Part shown: piece after piece, positions 24,990 through 35,991 of the stretch | Position numbering within the stretch: the stretch's first letter is position 1 | Layout: the number at the start of each line of letters is the position of its first letter | NCBI GenBank assembly: GCA_021397835.1 | Contig: JAJFZO010000882.1 | Span: forward strand, 434,001-498,000 | Source of the DNA: Moringa oleifera | Taxonomy: Eukaryota; Streptophyta; Magnoliopsida; Brassicales; Moringaceae | Reading direction: 5' to 3' | DNA length: 64,000 nucleotides | Notes under the pieces: model-generated | What the model was told of the DNA's origin: nothing | Database searches by the model: none | Seen by the model: the letters and a program-made list of their open reading frames with translations, nothing else | Program-made: the position numbers and the translations under genes

Positions 24990-26090
24990 AAGCTTAGAAA
25001 TGTTCTTTGCAGCTAAGACTCCCTCCTGAACAATTCCTCTAAAAAAACTCATCAACTATTTATAAAAATAAGTTTATTAGTGTGATTAATGTTTTTTCAC
25101 AGGTGATAAATTTAAGGAGTTAAAGAATTATGATTTAGTTTAGGGTAGCAGTAAAAAAAAAGTTTTAAATTAAACTTATTTTTTAATTTTTAGTTGCGAT
25201 ACATTAATTTTACATTTAATCTTTTAATTTGTTTTACATTAAAATAATAATAATAAAATTAAAAATATTTTATTGTTTAAATTTTAAATATAGTTTAAAT
25301 AATTTTTATGTTTAATTTTTAATTTATTTATTAAAGTTGAATAATTTTAAATTAACAAATTAATTTTTAATTTTTTTAAAATTGTAATGATGTAAATATT
25401 TTTTTAAAATTTTTATTATTGAAAATATTTTGAAATTTTTTAGTGCTAGTTTAATATTTTGATTCTACATAAAATTTTAAATTAAAATTTAATATATAAA
25501 ATTTTAATTTAAATATTTAAAATTTTTGAAAAATTTTGAATAAAATCTAAATTAAATAAAATTAAAAAAAATCAGATTTATAATTGATGCAGTCGTTCTT
25601 TATATAATAAATAATCGAGTATAATTTTTGATATCCACTCTTTATTTAATTTTTTTAAATAATATAATAAGGTAAAAACTATGAGAATAAAATTTAATAA
25701 AATAATAATAATAATAAATTGTTGCAACAATAAAAGCAAAGCAATAAGATAAGTTATATTTAATATTTGTTAGTATATTAATCAATTATGTTACAATTTT
25801 CATCAACAGTATGATAATTAGTTAGATAATTGACTCTTCTTACAATTTGAGGCCATGAATTTCATGCATAATTTTTTAATATTATAAAAAATTAATTATT
25901 CTACTTAATTTTTTTTATTAATTTGATTTATGTTAATAATTTTTTATAATTTATTAAATCAAATGAAAAAATAAATTATTTATTTATTTATAAAATACGA
26001 CATGAATCTATTGGTTAGCATGAAACTGGATTGTGGTTTGGATTATTATTATCATTAAATTTCCTGTGGATTACAATAATCCAAAATGGA
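24990..26090. other. AT-rich intergenic DNA downstream of LHCA1
   Basis: LHCA1 3'UTR and flank, then AT-rich sequence. A degenerate family A copy in reverse orientation is suggested near 25330-25570. ATA/AAT simple repeats occur at about 25698-25717. No gene is seen. Confidence 0.55.
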
Positions 26091-26375
26091 CTAATAAAGA
26101 TGATGAAAAGTCATTTTGGGCTTATGATAGCATACACAAAGGTTACCAATGTTAGGGATAGGCTTGCAGACAGACAAGATGAACTTATCCTTGTAAGCCT
26201 CTTTGCACGTGTTGGTGCAGTTGCGTTGGCTACACGACATATTAAACTGAACACCCTCAACGCCGCCAGGCGCCACCGCCACGAAAGCCAACATCACCGT
26301 GACCACCGCCACCATCACCATCACCACCGCCACCATCAGCAGCCGTGGCCTTGCTGCAACCGAGCTCGCCGCCAT
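26091..26375 (-). CDS. Small secreted cysteine-rich defensin-like protein
   Basis: Predicted 94 aa from the ATG at 26375 (MAASSVAARPRLLM). A long hydrophobic signal peptide (about residues 12-35, Val/Met/Ala-rich) is followed by a mature region with six cysteines spaced C48-x4-C53-x3-C57-x12-C70-x9-C80-x1-C82. The CxxxC and CxC pair is the core signature of the CS-alpha-beta fold of plant defensin-like peptides, which are secreted and act in defence or cell signalling. No intron is needed, whereas many defensin-like genes have one after the signal peptide. AT-rich TATA-like sequence (TATACATTAATATAA on the minus strand) lies about 80 bases upstream. A longer in-frame extension to 26441 is possible but does not start at ATG. 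Family placement rests on cysteine spacing only. It could also be a non-functional paralogue. Confidence 0.65.
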   Translation of the reverse strand: MAASSVAARPRLLMVAVVMVMVAVVTVMLAFVAVAPGGVEGVQFNMSCSQRNCTNTCKEAYKDKFILSVCKPIPNIGNLCVCYHKPKMTFHHLY

Positions 26376-26439
26376 GGTGCCGGGAGTGCGGAGTCTTGCT
26401 TGAGAATTGCTGTGATTTTGTAAGGAGGATGAAGAGGTC

Positions 26440-26700
26440 ACTTACATGAGTTATATTAATGTATAATTAGGATTAAAAAGGTAACTTATTGAAGTAATAT
26501 AAGTCAAGTTTTTGGTCAAATTTCAGAGATATGGTATTAATGAGATATTGACTGATTTTATCTTTCTAAGACACTGCAGCCACATATTTATATTTTTTAA
26601 AATTTGTTAACTTTTTTTATTTTTGTTATTTCAAATACTAATATAAATTAACTTTTTACTTTGTTTCGTTAATATGATAATTAATTAGTGTTGTGAATTA
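26440..26700. repeat. Promoter segment of the defensin-like gene that founded later repeats
   Basis: Sequence just upstream of the defensin-like gene contains AAATTTCAGAGATATGGTAT, then GACTGATTTTATCTTTCTAAG and GCAGCCACA. Diverged copies of this module recur at 27275 and three times more to 27815. A partial further copy is visible at about 26630-26690. Confidence 0.6.
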
Positions 26701-27049
26701 AGAGAAGTAAATTCATACAAAATAATAAATTTAAATAACAAAACATAAATTAAATAAATTAATTAATTAATTAATTTTTATGTGATTCCACCCAACATAA
26801 TTTTGAATATTCTTTATTGAAAAGAAGAAAGAATAGAGAACTTTATAACCCATTAAATGGAAAATATATTTAAAAAACCAAAGCTTAGAATTTCTCATTT
26901 ATTAAATATTTATAATAAAAAATAGAGATGAAATAATTATTAAAAATAAAAAATTCTATTAATTGAAATTTTTAACAATATATTTTAATAATTCATTATG
27001 TTAATATAAAAAATATAAAAATAACTAAAAAAATTAATCATTAATTTTA

Positions 27050-27165
27050 ACCCTTCTGGCAGCAACTGAGCTCGCGACCATGGCAGAAATCAGAAATGGA
27101 AAACTGAAGCATAAGATTTTGTGATGTTCTTGAGACCTACTGTGATTCTATTACAAGGATAATTA
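27050..27165 (-). pseudogene. Truncated 5' copy of the defensin-like gene
   Basis: The minus strand from the ATG at 27081 reads MVASSVAARR, matching the start MAASSVAARP of the gene at 26091-26375. The similarity stops after about ten codons at roughly 27050, where unrelated AT-rich DNA begins. Similarity continues upstream into the leader and promoter (GTGATT near 27121, ACTTAGATGA near 27175). It is a partial duplication that kept the promoter and first codons and lost the signal peptide core and all cysteines. Confidence 0.7.
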
Positions 27166-27239
27166 ATTAGTGTTACTTAGATGATTTATATCAATATTTA
27201 ATTAAAATAAAAATAATGAATTATCAAAGTAACTTTTTT

Positions 27240-27815
27240 AAAAAATATATTAATATAAGTCAACTTTTTGGTTAAATTTCAATTATATAGTGATTACGAG
27301 ATATCTGACTGATTTATTAGTGCTTCTAAGAGACTGTTGTAGCCACAATTTTTTATTATTTCTTATTTTAATTATTTAAAATGTTAATATAGATAATTTT
27401 TTATTAAATTTCAATAATATGGTAGTTAATTAGATATCTGACTAAATTAATGTTTCTTAAAACAGCTGTAGCCATAATTTTTTATTCTTTTGTTTTTTTA
27501 ACTCTTTTAGTTTCATTATTTCAAATATTAATATATATAAGTTGTTTTTATTAAATTTCAGTCATATGGTAACTAATTAAATATTTGATTAATTTAATTT
27601 TTTTTAAAAATGGTAGTAGCCGTAATTTATTTTTTAAATATTTAAATTCTTTTAGTTTCATTATTTAAAATATTAGTATAGATCAATTTTTTATTTAATT
27701 TCAATGAAATGGTAATTAAGTAAACATTTGACTAACTTACTGTTTGTAAAAGAAGGCTTTAGCCATAATTTTTTATTCTTTTGTTTTTTAAAGTACTCTT
27801 CTTGGTTTCATTATG
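27240..27815. repeat. Ladder of promoter-derived tandem repeats
   Basis: Four tandem, diverged units start near 27275, 27393, 27550 and 27693. Each runs from TTAAATTTCA or TTTAATTTCAA through ATATGGTA-like and GACTAA/GATTAA motifs to GTAGCC or TAGCC followed by ATAATTTTTTATT. Units are about 118-157 bases. The module is also present once in the promoter of the defensin-like gene, so it probably arose by serial duplication of that promoter segment. Confidence 0.7.
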
Positions 27816-27912
27816 GTTGTTTTTAGTTTTTTTTTAATGAGAACTAAATATTACATATATATAGTAATTACAACTAACATTAGGGAAATTCATTAGATAT
27901 ATATATATATAT

Positions 27913-28640
27913 ATGAAGCTATCACAAGATAAAGATTTTTATAAATTTTATTTTTAGTTTATATTAATTAATTTATTTTTAATTATTAAAATAAAAATCA
28001 TTTAATATATCTAATTTTGCTTTTTTAGTCAAACTCTAATTTAGAACATTTCTAAATAAACTTTAATATATTAATTTTGTTCAAATTAAATATTAATTAA
28101 AATTAAAAATAAAAAATTAAGTTAAAAAATTTATAACAAATTTTAACTTAAAATTTTTACAATTATCACAAAAAAACCAAAATTTTTAACTGTTGAAATA
28201 TTTTTATAAAAATTATTATTTTTTGGCAAAAAATTATTTATCCTACCAAAAATAATATATATAAAAAGCTACCACAAGATAAAGATTTTTATAAATTTTA
28301 TAAGATAAAGATTTTTATAAATTTTATAAAATTTATTTTATTTAAAAAATAATTTTTTGAAAGAGTTATAAAATATTAATCAATTTATTTTAATTATTAA
28401 AATAAAATCATTTAAAATATTAAATATTATTTTTTAATCAAACTCTAATTTAGAATGTTTTTAAATAACTTTTAATATATTAGTTTAAATAAAATTAAAT
28501 ATTAATTAAAATTTAAAAACAAAAATATTTTGAATTACAAATTTTTTATGATGAATTTTTGACTTGAAATTTTTTATTATGATCACAAAAAAATAAAAAT
28601 TTTTGAGTATTGAAATATTTTTTAAAAATTATATTATTAA
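27913..28640. repeat. Tandem duplication of an approximately 350-bp AT-rich unit
   Basis: The segment at about 27913-28258 is followed by a diverged copy at about 28264-28640. Both begin with AGCTA(T/C)CACAAGATAAAG and share CAAACTCTAATTTAGAA and AAATATTAATTAAAAT in the same order. The second copy has an extra internal duplication of AAGATAAAGATTTTTATAAA near 28290-28320. The 3' part of each unit matches the dispersed family A repeat. Confidence 0.65.
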
Positions 28641-28649
28641 GATTTTAAA

Positions 28650-29270
28650 AAATTATAACTCATGAGTAAAAATTATTTAAATTTGAGAGATAAAATCAAA
28701 ATAAAATGTATAATTCATTTGAGTAATGTTTTACATATTTTAATAATAAAATAGTATTAAAATTTTAATTTAAATAACATTAATAAATAAGAGTTTGCAT
28801 GAAGAGATTTTATAAACACAAAGCTTAAAATAATTTATATCTTAATTATTATTTTTTATTTGTATTCTCTAAGTTATCTTAATTTAAGAAGTTAAACCGG
28901 GCCACCCATGCTTCAGGAAGAAGCTCTGCACGTAATTAAGTTAATGTTTTTAATGTTATTTTTGTTGTGTCTTTGTCTATATAAAGGTTATAAATTATTT
29001 AAAGAAATTTATAAATTTAAAATAAAATTTTAATATTTTTTAAAATTATAATACATGATAATTTAATAAAATAAATAATTAAAAAGAATGAGAAACTGAA
29101 TTAAACCAATTTATATGAAAAGAAATCAAAAGAATAAAATTGGTAAACTAATACACTAAAATATACCAGGCTCTAACATTCCTCTTAATTACCATACAGA
29201 AGACTTGAATGCATCTCTATTGTATATATGTCTCCATATATACATATATAAGGCCTGAATCTGTTCATAG
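28650..29270. other. Intergenic DNA 3' of the transferrin-like gene
   Basis: AT-rich, with a short GC-rich islet at about 28893-28935 (CCGGGCCACCC). No gene is recognised. The right end should contain the 3'UTR of the minus-strand transferrin-like gene. Confidence 0.5.
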
Positions 29271-31517
29271 CTAGTTGCCTGTAATTACTGTTAACATCAA
29301 TGCTATCAGCAATGAGAGTAGCTTGGTGACTAGAGAGTATAGAGCACGAGAAGATGGAGCAGAAGAAGAATCTGAAAAAAAAAAAAAAAAAAAAAACAGA
29401 ACAATTTGCAAGTTAGCAAGCAATTTAATTATGAAGGAAATTGCTACAAGTATAACAATGTCTCCTGGATGGTAAATGGCTTACCAGGAGCTGAAATTCC
29501 AGAGGATGGAACAGCTTGAGCTTTGGAATTGTTCAGCTCTTGTATGCTCTCTGACACTGAAGCTGATTTCCCAAGGTAAGACCTGGTGAGCTTCTTCACT
29601 GTAGATACCTCTTGGGTACTTTTAGAAAAAAAGAGAGAGAAACAGATAGTATTTGCTTAGAGTTTGCTATGCAAATTTTAAGCAAAGCCTGGAAAATAAG
29701 ATCCTGGGGTCAGTCTTACCTAGGACTTAGTAGCTGGTTCAGGCCATTGTTTCCGGCCTGGAGAGCATCCATCCAGGTAGTATTGGTCAATCTTTGCAAA
29801 ATCAGGAGTCTCTTGTTGTTGGGGATGGAGTTGCTTGCCATTATCACATTTGCAGGAACAGTTCCAAATCTGAATCACGATAAAAAATTAATGAATTAAG
29901 TGTCTGCCATAGTATTGCCGGAATTGCTGAGTTTATATTTTTAGACAAATTACAGTACTTATCATCCTGGCTGTTCAGAAAGCAAGTTATAAGAAGCAAT
30001 CCATCTATTGTTTCAATGTAAATTAAGTTGCAGAAGTACTTACGAGCAAGAACTAGGATAACCATTGATTTCTCTGCAGCCTCCTGTTGGACATAGATAC
30101 CTTGAATTTAAAGAAAACAAAAGAAAAACACATTGGACATCAGTACTTCGTTAATTTCTTAAAACGGGTAAAATCCATTAGTTTTTAAAGCTCAATCGAT
30201 GTATACCCACATGAAGTCCCTGACTGATTTTGTCGACCAGGACAGGTTAAGAGGTCCTTCCAGGGAGTACAGCAATGGAGTATCTCCTCTGACAAATGCA
30301 ATGTCTCCAAGTTCCTCCACCAGGCACCTGAACGCTCCTGAATCCCCAGAATACGAATCAGCACTCGCCTGGCACGACCCATTCTCGTTGCCACAGCCGC
30401 TGCACATACCGTCGCCAAATTCAGACGGAGCACAGACGTCGGAGAAAAAGCTGGTTGCTATATCACGGTCAGTCATCGTTGCGGCTTCGAATGATTCTTT
30501 GATGTAGTTAATGGGGTAGTTCCAGCCCGCAGCTGTGGAGTAGCTTCCATGGCAGGATTTCTTTCCCTTGAAATCCTTCAGGCTGATTGCTTCTTTGTCC
30601 TTGCAAGCTCTTCTGCTTACGACAGCAACAGCTTCGAAGCTTCTGGCGCGGTTGCAGTACACTTCATTGGCGATGGCTTTCATTGAGTAGTTAATGAATG
30701 CAGTGTAAGCAAGGCCTGCTTCTAAGTTCACTGCGTCTGCTTCTCCTGCCTGGATGGATTCCAGACAGGCTTGTCTTGTATCTTTTTGCACACTACAGGT
30801 GTGAACAAAAAATCTTCTTCAATTTGATACTGATGAGAAGTATTGATGCTAATTATGATCTCTTATCAAGCGATTGCAATTTAAAATCATCAAAACTTTT
30901 GACCCAAAGCTACTTTCTGATCAGAAAATTAAGAAGAGAATCAGGATCTTCTGTTAATTTATTGAAAGTGTCCTTACCATGTCCATCTGTAATTGTCTGA
31001 CTGGTCAAACATTTTGACAAGTCTTTGGCAGTCTTCGTATTCTTCTCGCACAGCACACCACCTCACTGTATCTGATCCGGCCTCCTCCGCCACAGGCGCA
31101 GCCCCGTCAGAACTTTCAACTCCTTCACTTTCTGACACCGGTGCCGGAGCTCCGACAACCCTTCTCTCCTCATCCTTCTCCGCAGGCACCGGAGGTTCCG
31201 ACATTGCCGGTGAGCCGCCATATTCCGGTGCCGGCACAGAAGAATATTCCGGCGCTGGTGAAAACGGAGATCGCACCCAAGACGATCCCGCTGGGAAACG
31301 CGGCGCCGGAGATGGCTCAAAACCTGAAACAAGTTACCTTTCTGCTTAATCATTTTACTTCATCCTTCACAACTCTAAACTACTAACAGATACATAAATA
31401 CCTACTTGATGACAGTGAACATATACATATATACATACGTTGTTGAATTGTAGATGAAAAGAGAAGAGCGAACGAGAAGATCAGAAGGAGACAAGAAACA
31501 AGAGATAGGTTCTCCAT
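29271..31517 (-). CDS. Single-lobe transferrin-like protein, secreted and probably GPI-anchored, 7 exons
   Basis: The product is about 482 aa. Exons (minus): 31517-31439, 31323-30978, 30792-30211, 30100-30044, 29869-29720, 29618-29485 and 29371-29271. Phases close if exon 3 uses the donor GTGGGT rather than GTATAC four bases further on. Residues 1-25 form a signal peptide (MENLSLVSCLLLIFSFALLF). A Pro/Glu/Ala-rich linker (about 28-110) precedes one transferrin lobe: VRWCAV (113-118), GKKSCH, AAGWNYP, FFSDVCAP, SGAFRCL, GDIAFV and a GxVPxN strand. The C-terminus is a small-residue stretch followed by a hydrophobic tail (LLSLLIALMLTVITGN), as in GPI-anchored proteins. Aligned to human transferrin, the iron ligands Asp63, Tyr95, Tyr188 and His249 correspond to E167, F195, D293 and N363, and the carbonate residues Thr120 and Arg124 to G225 and T229. 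Iron binding is therefore doubtful. The role is unknown; the location is the cell surface by inference. Confidence 0.85.
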
Positions 31518-31760
31518 AGTTTTTGTTGGGTGTTAGCGTTTTGTTTGCTTCTGCATGCAAATGGTGTTTGGGAGGAGAGAAAACAGAGGCAGCAGCGTAA
31601 TGAAAGCTTTGTTGGGTGCAGTACTGTTTCATTTCGTTCTTCTTAAAGTTGACGTCAAGAGGAAGTGATTGAGAGCAAAAAGGTGGGTGATGTGTTTCTT
31701 TCTAGCTTGAGAGTTAGTGTTATATTAATTTTGCTTTCTCTTTACTTCTTCTCTCTTTGT
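31518..31760 (-). promoter_or_regulatory. 5'UTR and promoter of the transferrin-like gene
   Basis: The palindrome TGACGTCA (TGA/CRE-type bZIP site) lies at 31650-31657, about 135 bases upstream of the ATG. Pyrimidine- and purine-rich leader sequence surrounds it. TGACG sites are bound by TGA bZIP factors in defence and hormone responses; relevance here is inferred from position only. Confidence 0.45.
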
Positions 31761-31859
31761 GGCTACGTGGGTTCTCTGTGGATCTTGGCTTTGAGTTGGT
31801 GAGGCAGCGACTCATGCAAGCAAAGTTTTCACATGTTACCAAATGGGTAAGTCAGACTG

Positions 31860-34330
31860 TACGTTGGGTTCAACGATTTAATTTTTTTATAAAAAAAAAA
31901 GTGTTTTTAAAGAATCTTAATGTTTAGTCATCTTATCAAATAAATTTTGGTGTTAGAAAAATTGTTAATCAAATTTTAATTTAGCAATTAATTAAAATTT
32001 ATTAAAATTTTAATAATTAAAAATATCTAAATTAAAGCTTTTGTATGATAACTTTTAATTTGAATTCATACATATAAAAAAATAATTCAAACTATGCTCA
32101 TTAAAAGTTTTAAAATTTTTTGAGTATTAAAAATATATTTTTTAAAATTTATATTATTAAAAATTTTAAAAATTCATAAAAAGTAGATATCGAATAAAAA
32201 AAATTTAACTTTGAGGGATAGACTCCAAATAGAATTAAGAATTTATATAAATAATTGTTGAGGCATGTTTGATTGATGACATGAAGCAAATATCAAGATT
32301 TTATATAATTTTTATAAAAAATTAATTTTATTAAAACAAAAATTAAAAACTATTTTTTATAATTAATCATTAAAATAAGAAAAAGACAAATAAATTATGT
32401 TTTTTTTTAAAGAATTAGGATATCTAATTTGTGTGATTTGTAGTCCTTGTCTTATTTAGGGTAAATTTTAAAACAGTTACATCTAATTTGTTTTTAATTT
32501 AATTTTATATTCAAAATTTTAATTTAGGTCATCTTGAATTTTATTTAAGAAATTTTGAAATAGTTTGAGAGTAGAAGAAAATAAAAAAAATCAAAAGCAG
32601 TTCTCCATAATTTTTTAAGACAAATATTAAAGTTTGTCCAAATTAAAAATTTAAAGATAAAATCAGTTCAACTAATATAATAGAGTTTAAGTTGAAAAAA
32701 CAAACTTAATGCAATCTTTTTTATATTTACCTTTTTTATTAATATAATAATTATAAATAATATATATTTAAAATTAATTTAAATAAAATTAATATTATTT
32801 TTTAAAAAAGTATGATCCTAAAAATGATATGAAAAAAATATGAATATGAGCTCAATTATTTTAAAAAATAATAATAAAACAAGAGCTACCCAGCACCTCA
32901 ACCGTAATGGCCCAACCTGGAGGCCTTCTCTCAATTGCTTGTAAGATTTTTTATTAATATGAATTATATTGAGTTTTTTTAATCAAAGAATGAGACGAAT
33001 GATTTAAAAATAATAATAATTAAATATTTTATATTTTATATTTTATAATTATAAATTAATAAAAATATTTTTAAAGCATTATATCAAATTTTTCAATATA
33101 AATTTAAATTAACAAACATTTTTTTCTACTTGAAATATATGTGAAAATAAAAATAATCAAATTAATAATGTCTGCATCATCCCCAAAAATAAATATTAAA
33201 AATATTAAACATTCTTAAAGATTTATTTACATTACTTCCACTTTAACCTTACGCTATTGAAATTGATAATAAGCAACAAAGTGTTACTAACCAAAAACAC
33301 AATGCTTATCTCTCTTTCTTTTGTAAATCATTTCATTGAAAATTGAATGATATCTATTTATACAATAAGATCTTCAATTCTTTATGCAATAATATTGGCA
33401 ATGCCCACTATATGTAACCACAGAAATCTCTAATGTCATGTGATTAGAGAACTAAGCAACCGTTGATGGAGGACTATTGAATTATTAATTGGACTATATA
33501 ATATAACAATGTAAATCAAGCAACTTGTCAATTGTTTACACGGTGCCACCAAATATGTTGCCTAATGTTTCCATTGACTAAATCTAATATTGAATTTGAT
33601 GCAAATCATTAATAGATTAAGCTCATTTTATATTATTCAGTTAACTAATTTAATACGGATATGTTTTTGATAAAAATAACTTTTTTACTGATATGATTTT
33701 TTTTAAATTTTTTAAAAATAATTTTAAAAAATTAGTTTTGAATTTCTTGATATTAACGAAAAAATTAAAAATTAAAAATTATAGTTTATCTAAATCAATA
33801 AAAATCATATCAATAGATTCATCAAATTGAATTTGAAGATTTTGTGTAATAAAATTTTACTTGAATTTTTTAATAGATATAAATAAATATTTAGATTAAC
33901 ATCATAAAAATTATTTTTTAGTATTAAAAATTTTTAAAAATTTATATTATTAAAAATTTAAAAAAATTATAAAAATAATTCATGTTAAAATTTATTCAAA
34001 TTTGAGAGGTAAACACGAAATAAAATGAAAATTTATCTGAGTCATTTTTAAAATATTTTAACAATAAAATTATTTTTAATTTTTCATAATTATTTAAATC
34101 TAAATTTAATTTAAATTAAAGTTTAGTTTATTATTTTTAAAATATTAATATTCATTTAATAACACGAAAAAAAATATCATAATTTTATATAATTTTTACT
34201 CTAGATATTATTATAGTTACCAATTAAACCCTAAAAAAAAAGCTTGTGCTAAATCTTTGTTAATGGTTTTATTCATTTGTTTATTTATTTAAACATTTTA
34301 TCTCTAAACTAGGTTTGCCCATTTTCAATA
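31860..34330. other. AT-rich intergenic DNA with dispersed family A repeats
   Basis: No gene is seen. Degenerate family A copies are recognisable at about 31960-32260 and 33760-34010; both contain TTAATTTGAA or TTACTTGAA, then GAGTATTAAAAATA- or TTAGTATTAAAAATT-type and TTATATTATTAAAAATTT segments, and end near TTTGAG(A/G)G(A/G)TA. A GC-richer islet at 32883-32945 (CCAACCTGGAGGCCTTC) has no assignable function. Confidence 0.5.
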
Positions 34331-35991
34331 ATGGATTTAAAGTTGCATTGAATGAAGAAGTAGATGGCAATAGTACAAAAAATCAATAATTTCTTTTGGT
34401 TGCTAGCTAGATACAAAGAAGCCTTTTGGAAACACTAATTTTCTTCTTCAATCTTCTCCTGTTTAATTGGTTACATACATTTTTGGATTTTGTTGCAACA
34501 ATTTAAATGGGGCTTGTCCAAATGGAGACTGAAGTTTGAGAAGCATAAGCATAGCCTCCCATGTTCTAACCAAATTATGAGAGTACTATTTCAGGCTCCT
34601 AACTCTTAATCCTGTTTGTTTAGAGGGAAAATTAGGGTTACCCGAAGCTGATGATTAGATCTTGTCTGGTTGCCAATAAAAGATTCTGAAAAGGAAAACC
34701 CAGAAAGCATATCTTATAAAGACATCAAATGCCATTCATTTTTAATGATTTAAGATCTAATTGTCTGATGTGAAACTTGGTTAGGAGACATAAAGACAGA
34801 AGACCAGGCTCAGATTGGCCTACATTTGCCGGTGTCATCTCCCCTGTGCACAGCCTGTCCTTCCCAGGCTTCCATGTCATTCTCCTCATGTTTCTTCACA
34901 TAATTTGCTCACTTGGGTTTCTCCAGTCATCAAAACAGGCAATATTTCATAAACTTTAAAAAAATTTTATCCATTACTTTGAATATTAACAACTTTTTTT
35001 TTTCTCATCACTTTTACAGTAACATTGTCTCCGTGCACGTTTCTTTGTAAGATCATTGCATTTTCAACGATTATATTATATGAAGCTTCATAAATGGGTA
35101 AGTGTTCTTCTTTTATTTGTCCTCTCGATCAAACTGCAGAACTTTCTGAAGAGGATCACGTGCAGGCTTCCATGTGTTCTCCGCATTATCTTGTTGTATA
35201 AAGCTAAGTCAAACTGACATTTATATAGTACGGCTTCAAGAACCATGCCAAATCTCAATGCATTTATTGCTATTAACCAGAGTGGTACCATCAATTTGCT
35301 GCAGAATAAAGTAATTCTCAGAACCATGTTTGTGAACCAGAGATTTATCTGCTTCTCTCTCTCTCTCTCTCTCTCTCTCAGTCATCAGTTTACAGGCTTC
35401 TCCAGGTTGCTTAACATCTCATCTCTTTTAAACTTTGGAGATCTAAGAAGTGGTAAAAACTGCTCAATTTTGACACCTTTTGTTACTAACCGTAAACCAG
35501 ATGAAATCTAATTGAAGAAGCTGAGATGTAGGAATAATTACCGCCAAAAAAAAAAGTACCACTTTCCCTTGCAGGTTAAGAATCGACGCTTCCCCTGCCA
35601 GTTTACAGACGAACTTGACTGTAACTGCCCAGTGTTGTCATTTTTTGTTTTTGGGATCAGACGGAGTAAAAACTGAAGATACCCAGATGTTAACTGGGGG
35701 GAAATTTTGGTGAACTGGGTGGGACAGGTGAGATCAATGGGCCAGAAGACAGTTAGATTCAATTAACTATTTGTGGTACAGTCAGACTCTTCTCCTTTTG
35801 ACTTATAACTGTCTGATCCCCTTGCAGACACACACAGCTCACTTCAGAGGAAAAACTATGATTAAAATGGCCAAAACCCCGCAAATCCGTCATAAGAGCT
35901 TCAACAGTGAAGACCAGGAGAGAAGGCCAGCCCAGAGACCGCAAGAAACCACTGACAGTTCACGAACTGAAAACCCTTTGAACCATTACAC
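34331..35991 (+). promoter_or_regulatory. Upstream region and leader of the CRINKLY4-related receptor gene
   Basis: Composition becomes more balanced than in the DNA to the left. A (CT)n microsatellite at about 35353-35379 and a TGGGCC motif at 35738-35743 lie in it. Short open frames (for example 34777-34959, 35245-35511 and 35771-36136) show no family resemblance. The region probably includes the 5'UTR; an upstream intron cannot be excluded. Confidence 0.4.

Noticed and set aside
26031..26423. His/Arg-rich 130-aa plus-strand open frame
   Set aside because: It is the antisense of the signal-peptide region of the defensin-like gene; the His run is the complement of Val/Met codons.
30993..31386. 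Ser/Pro-rich plus-strand and Arg-rich minus-strand frames
   Set aside because: They are shadows of transferrin-like exon 2, whose Pro/Glu/Ala-rich linker frame joins in phase with the flanking exons.
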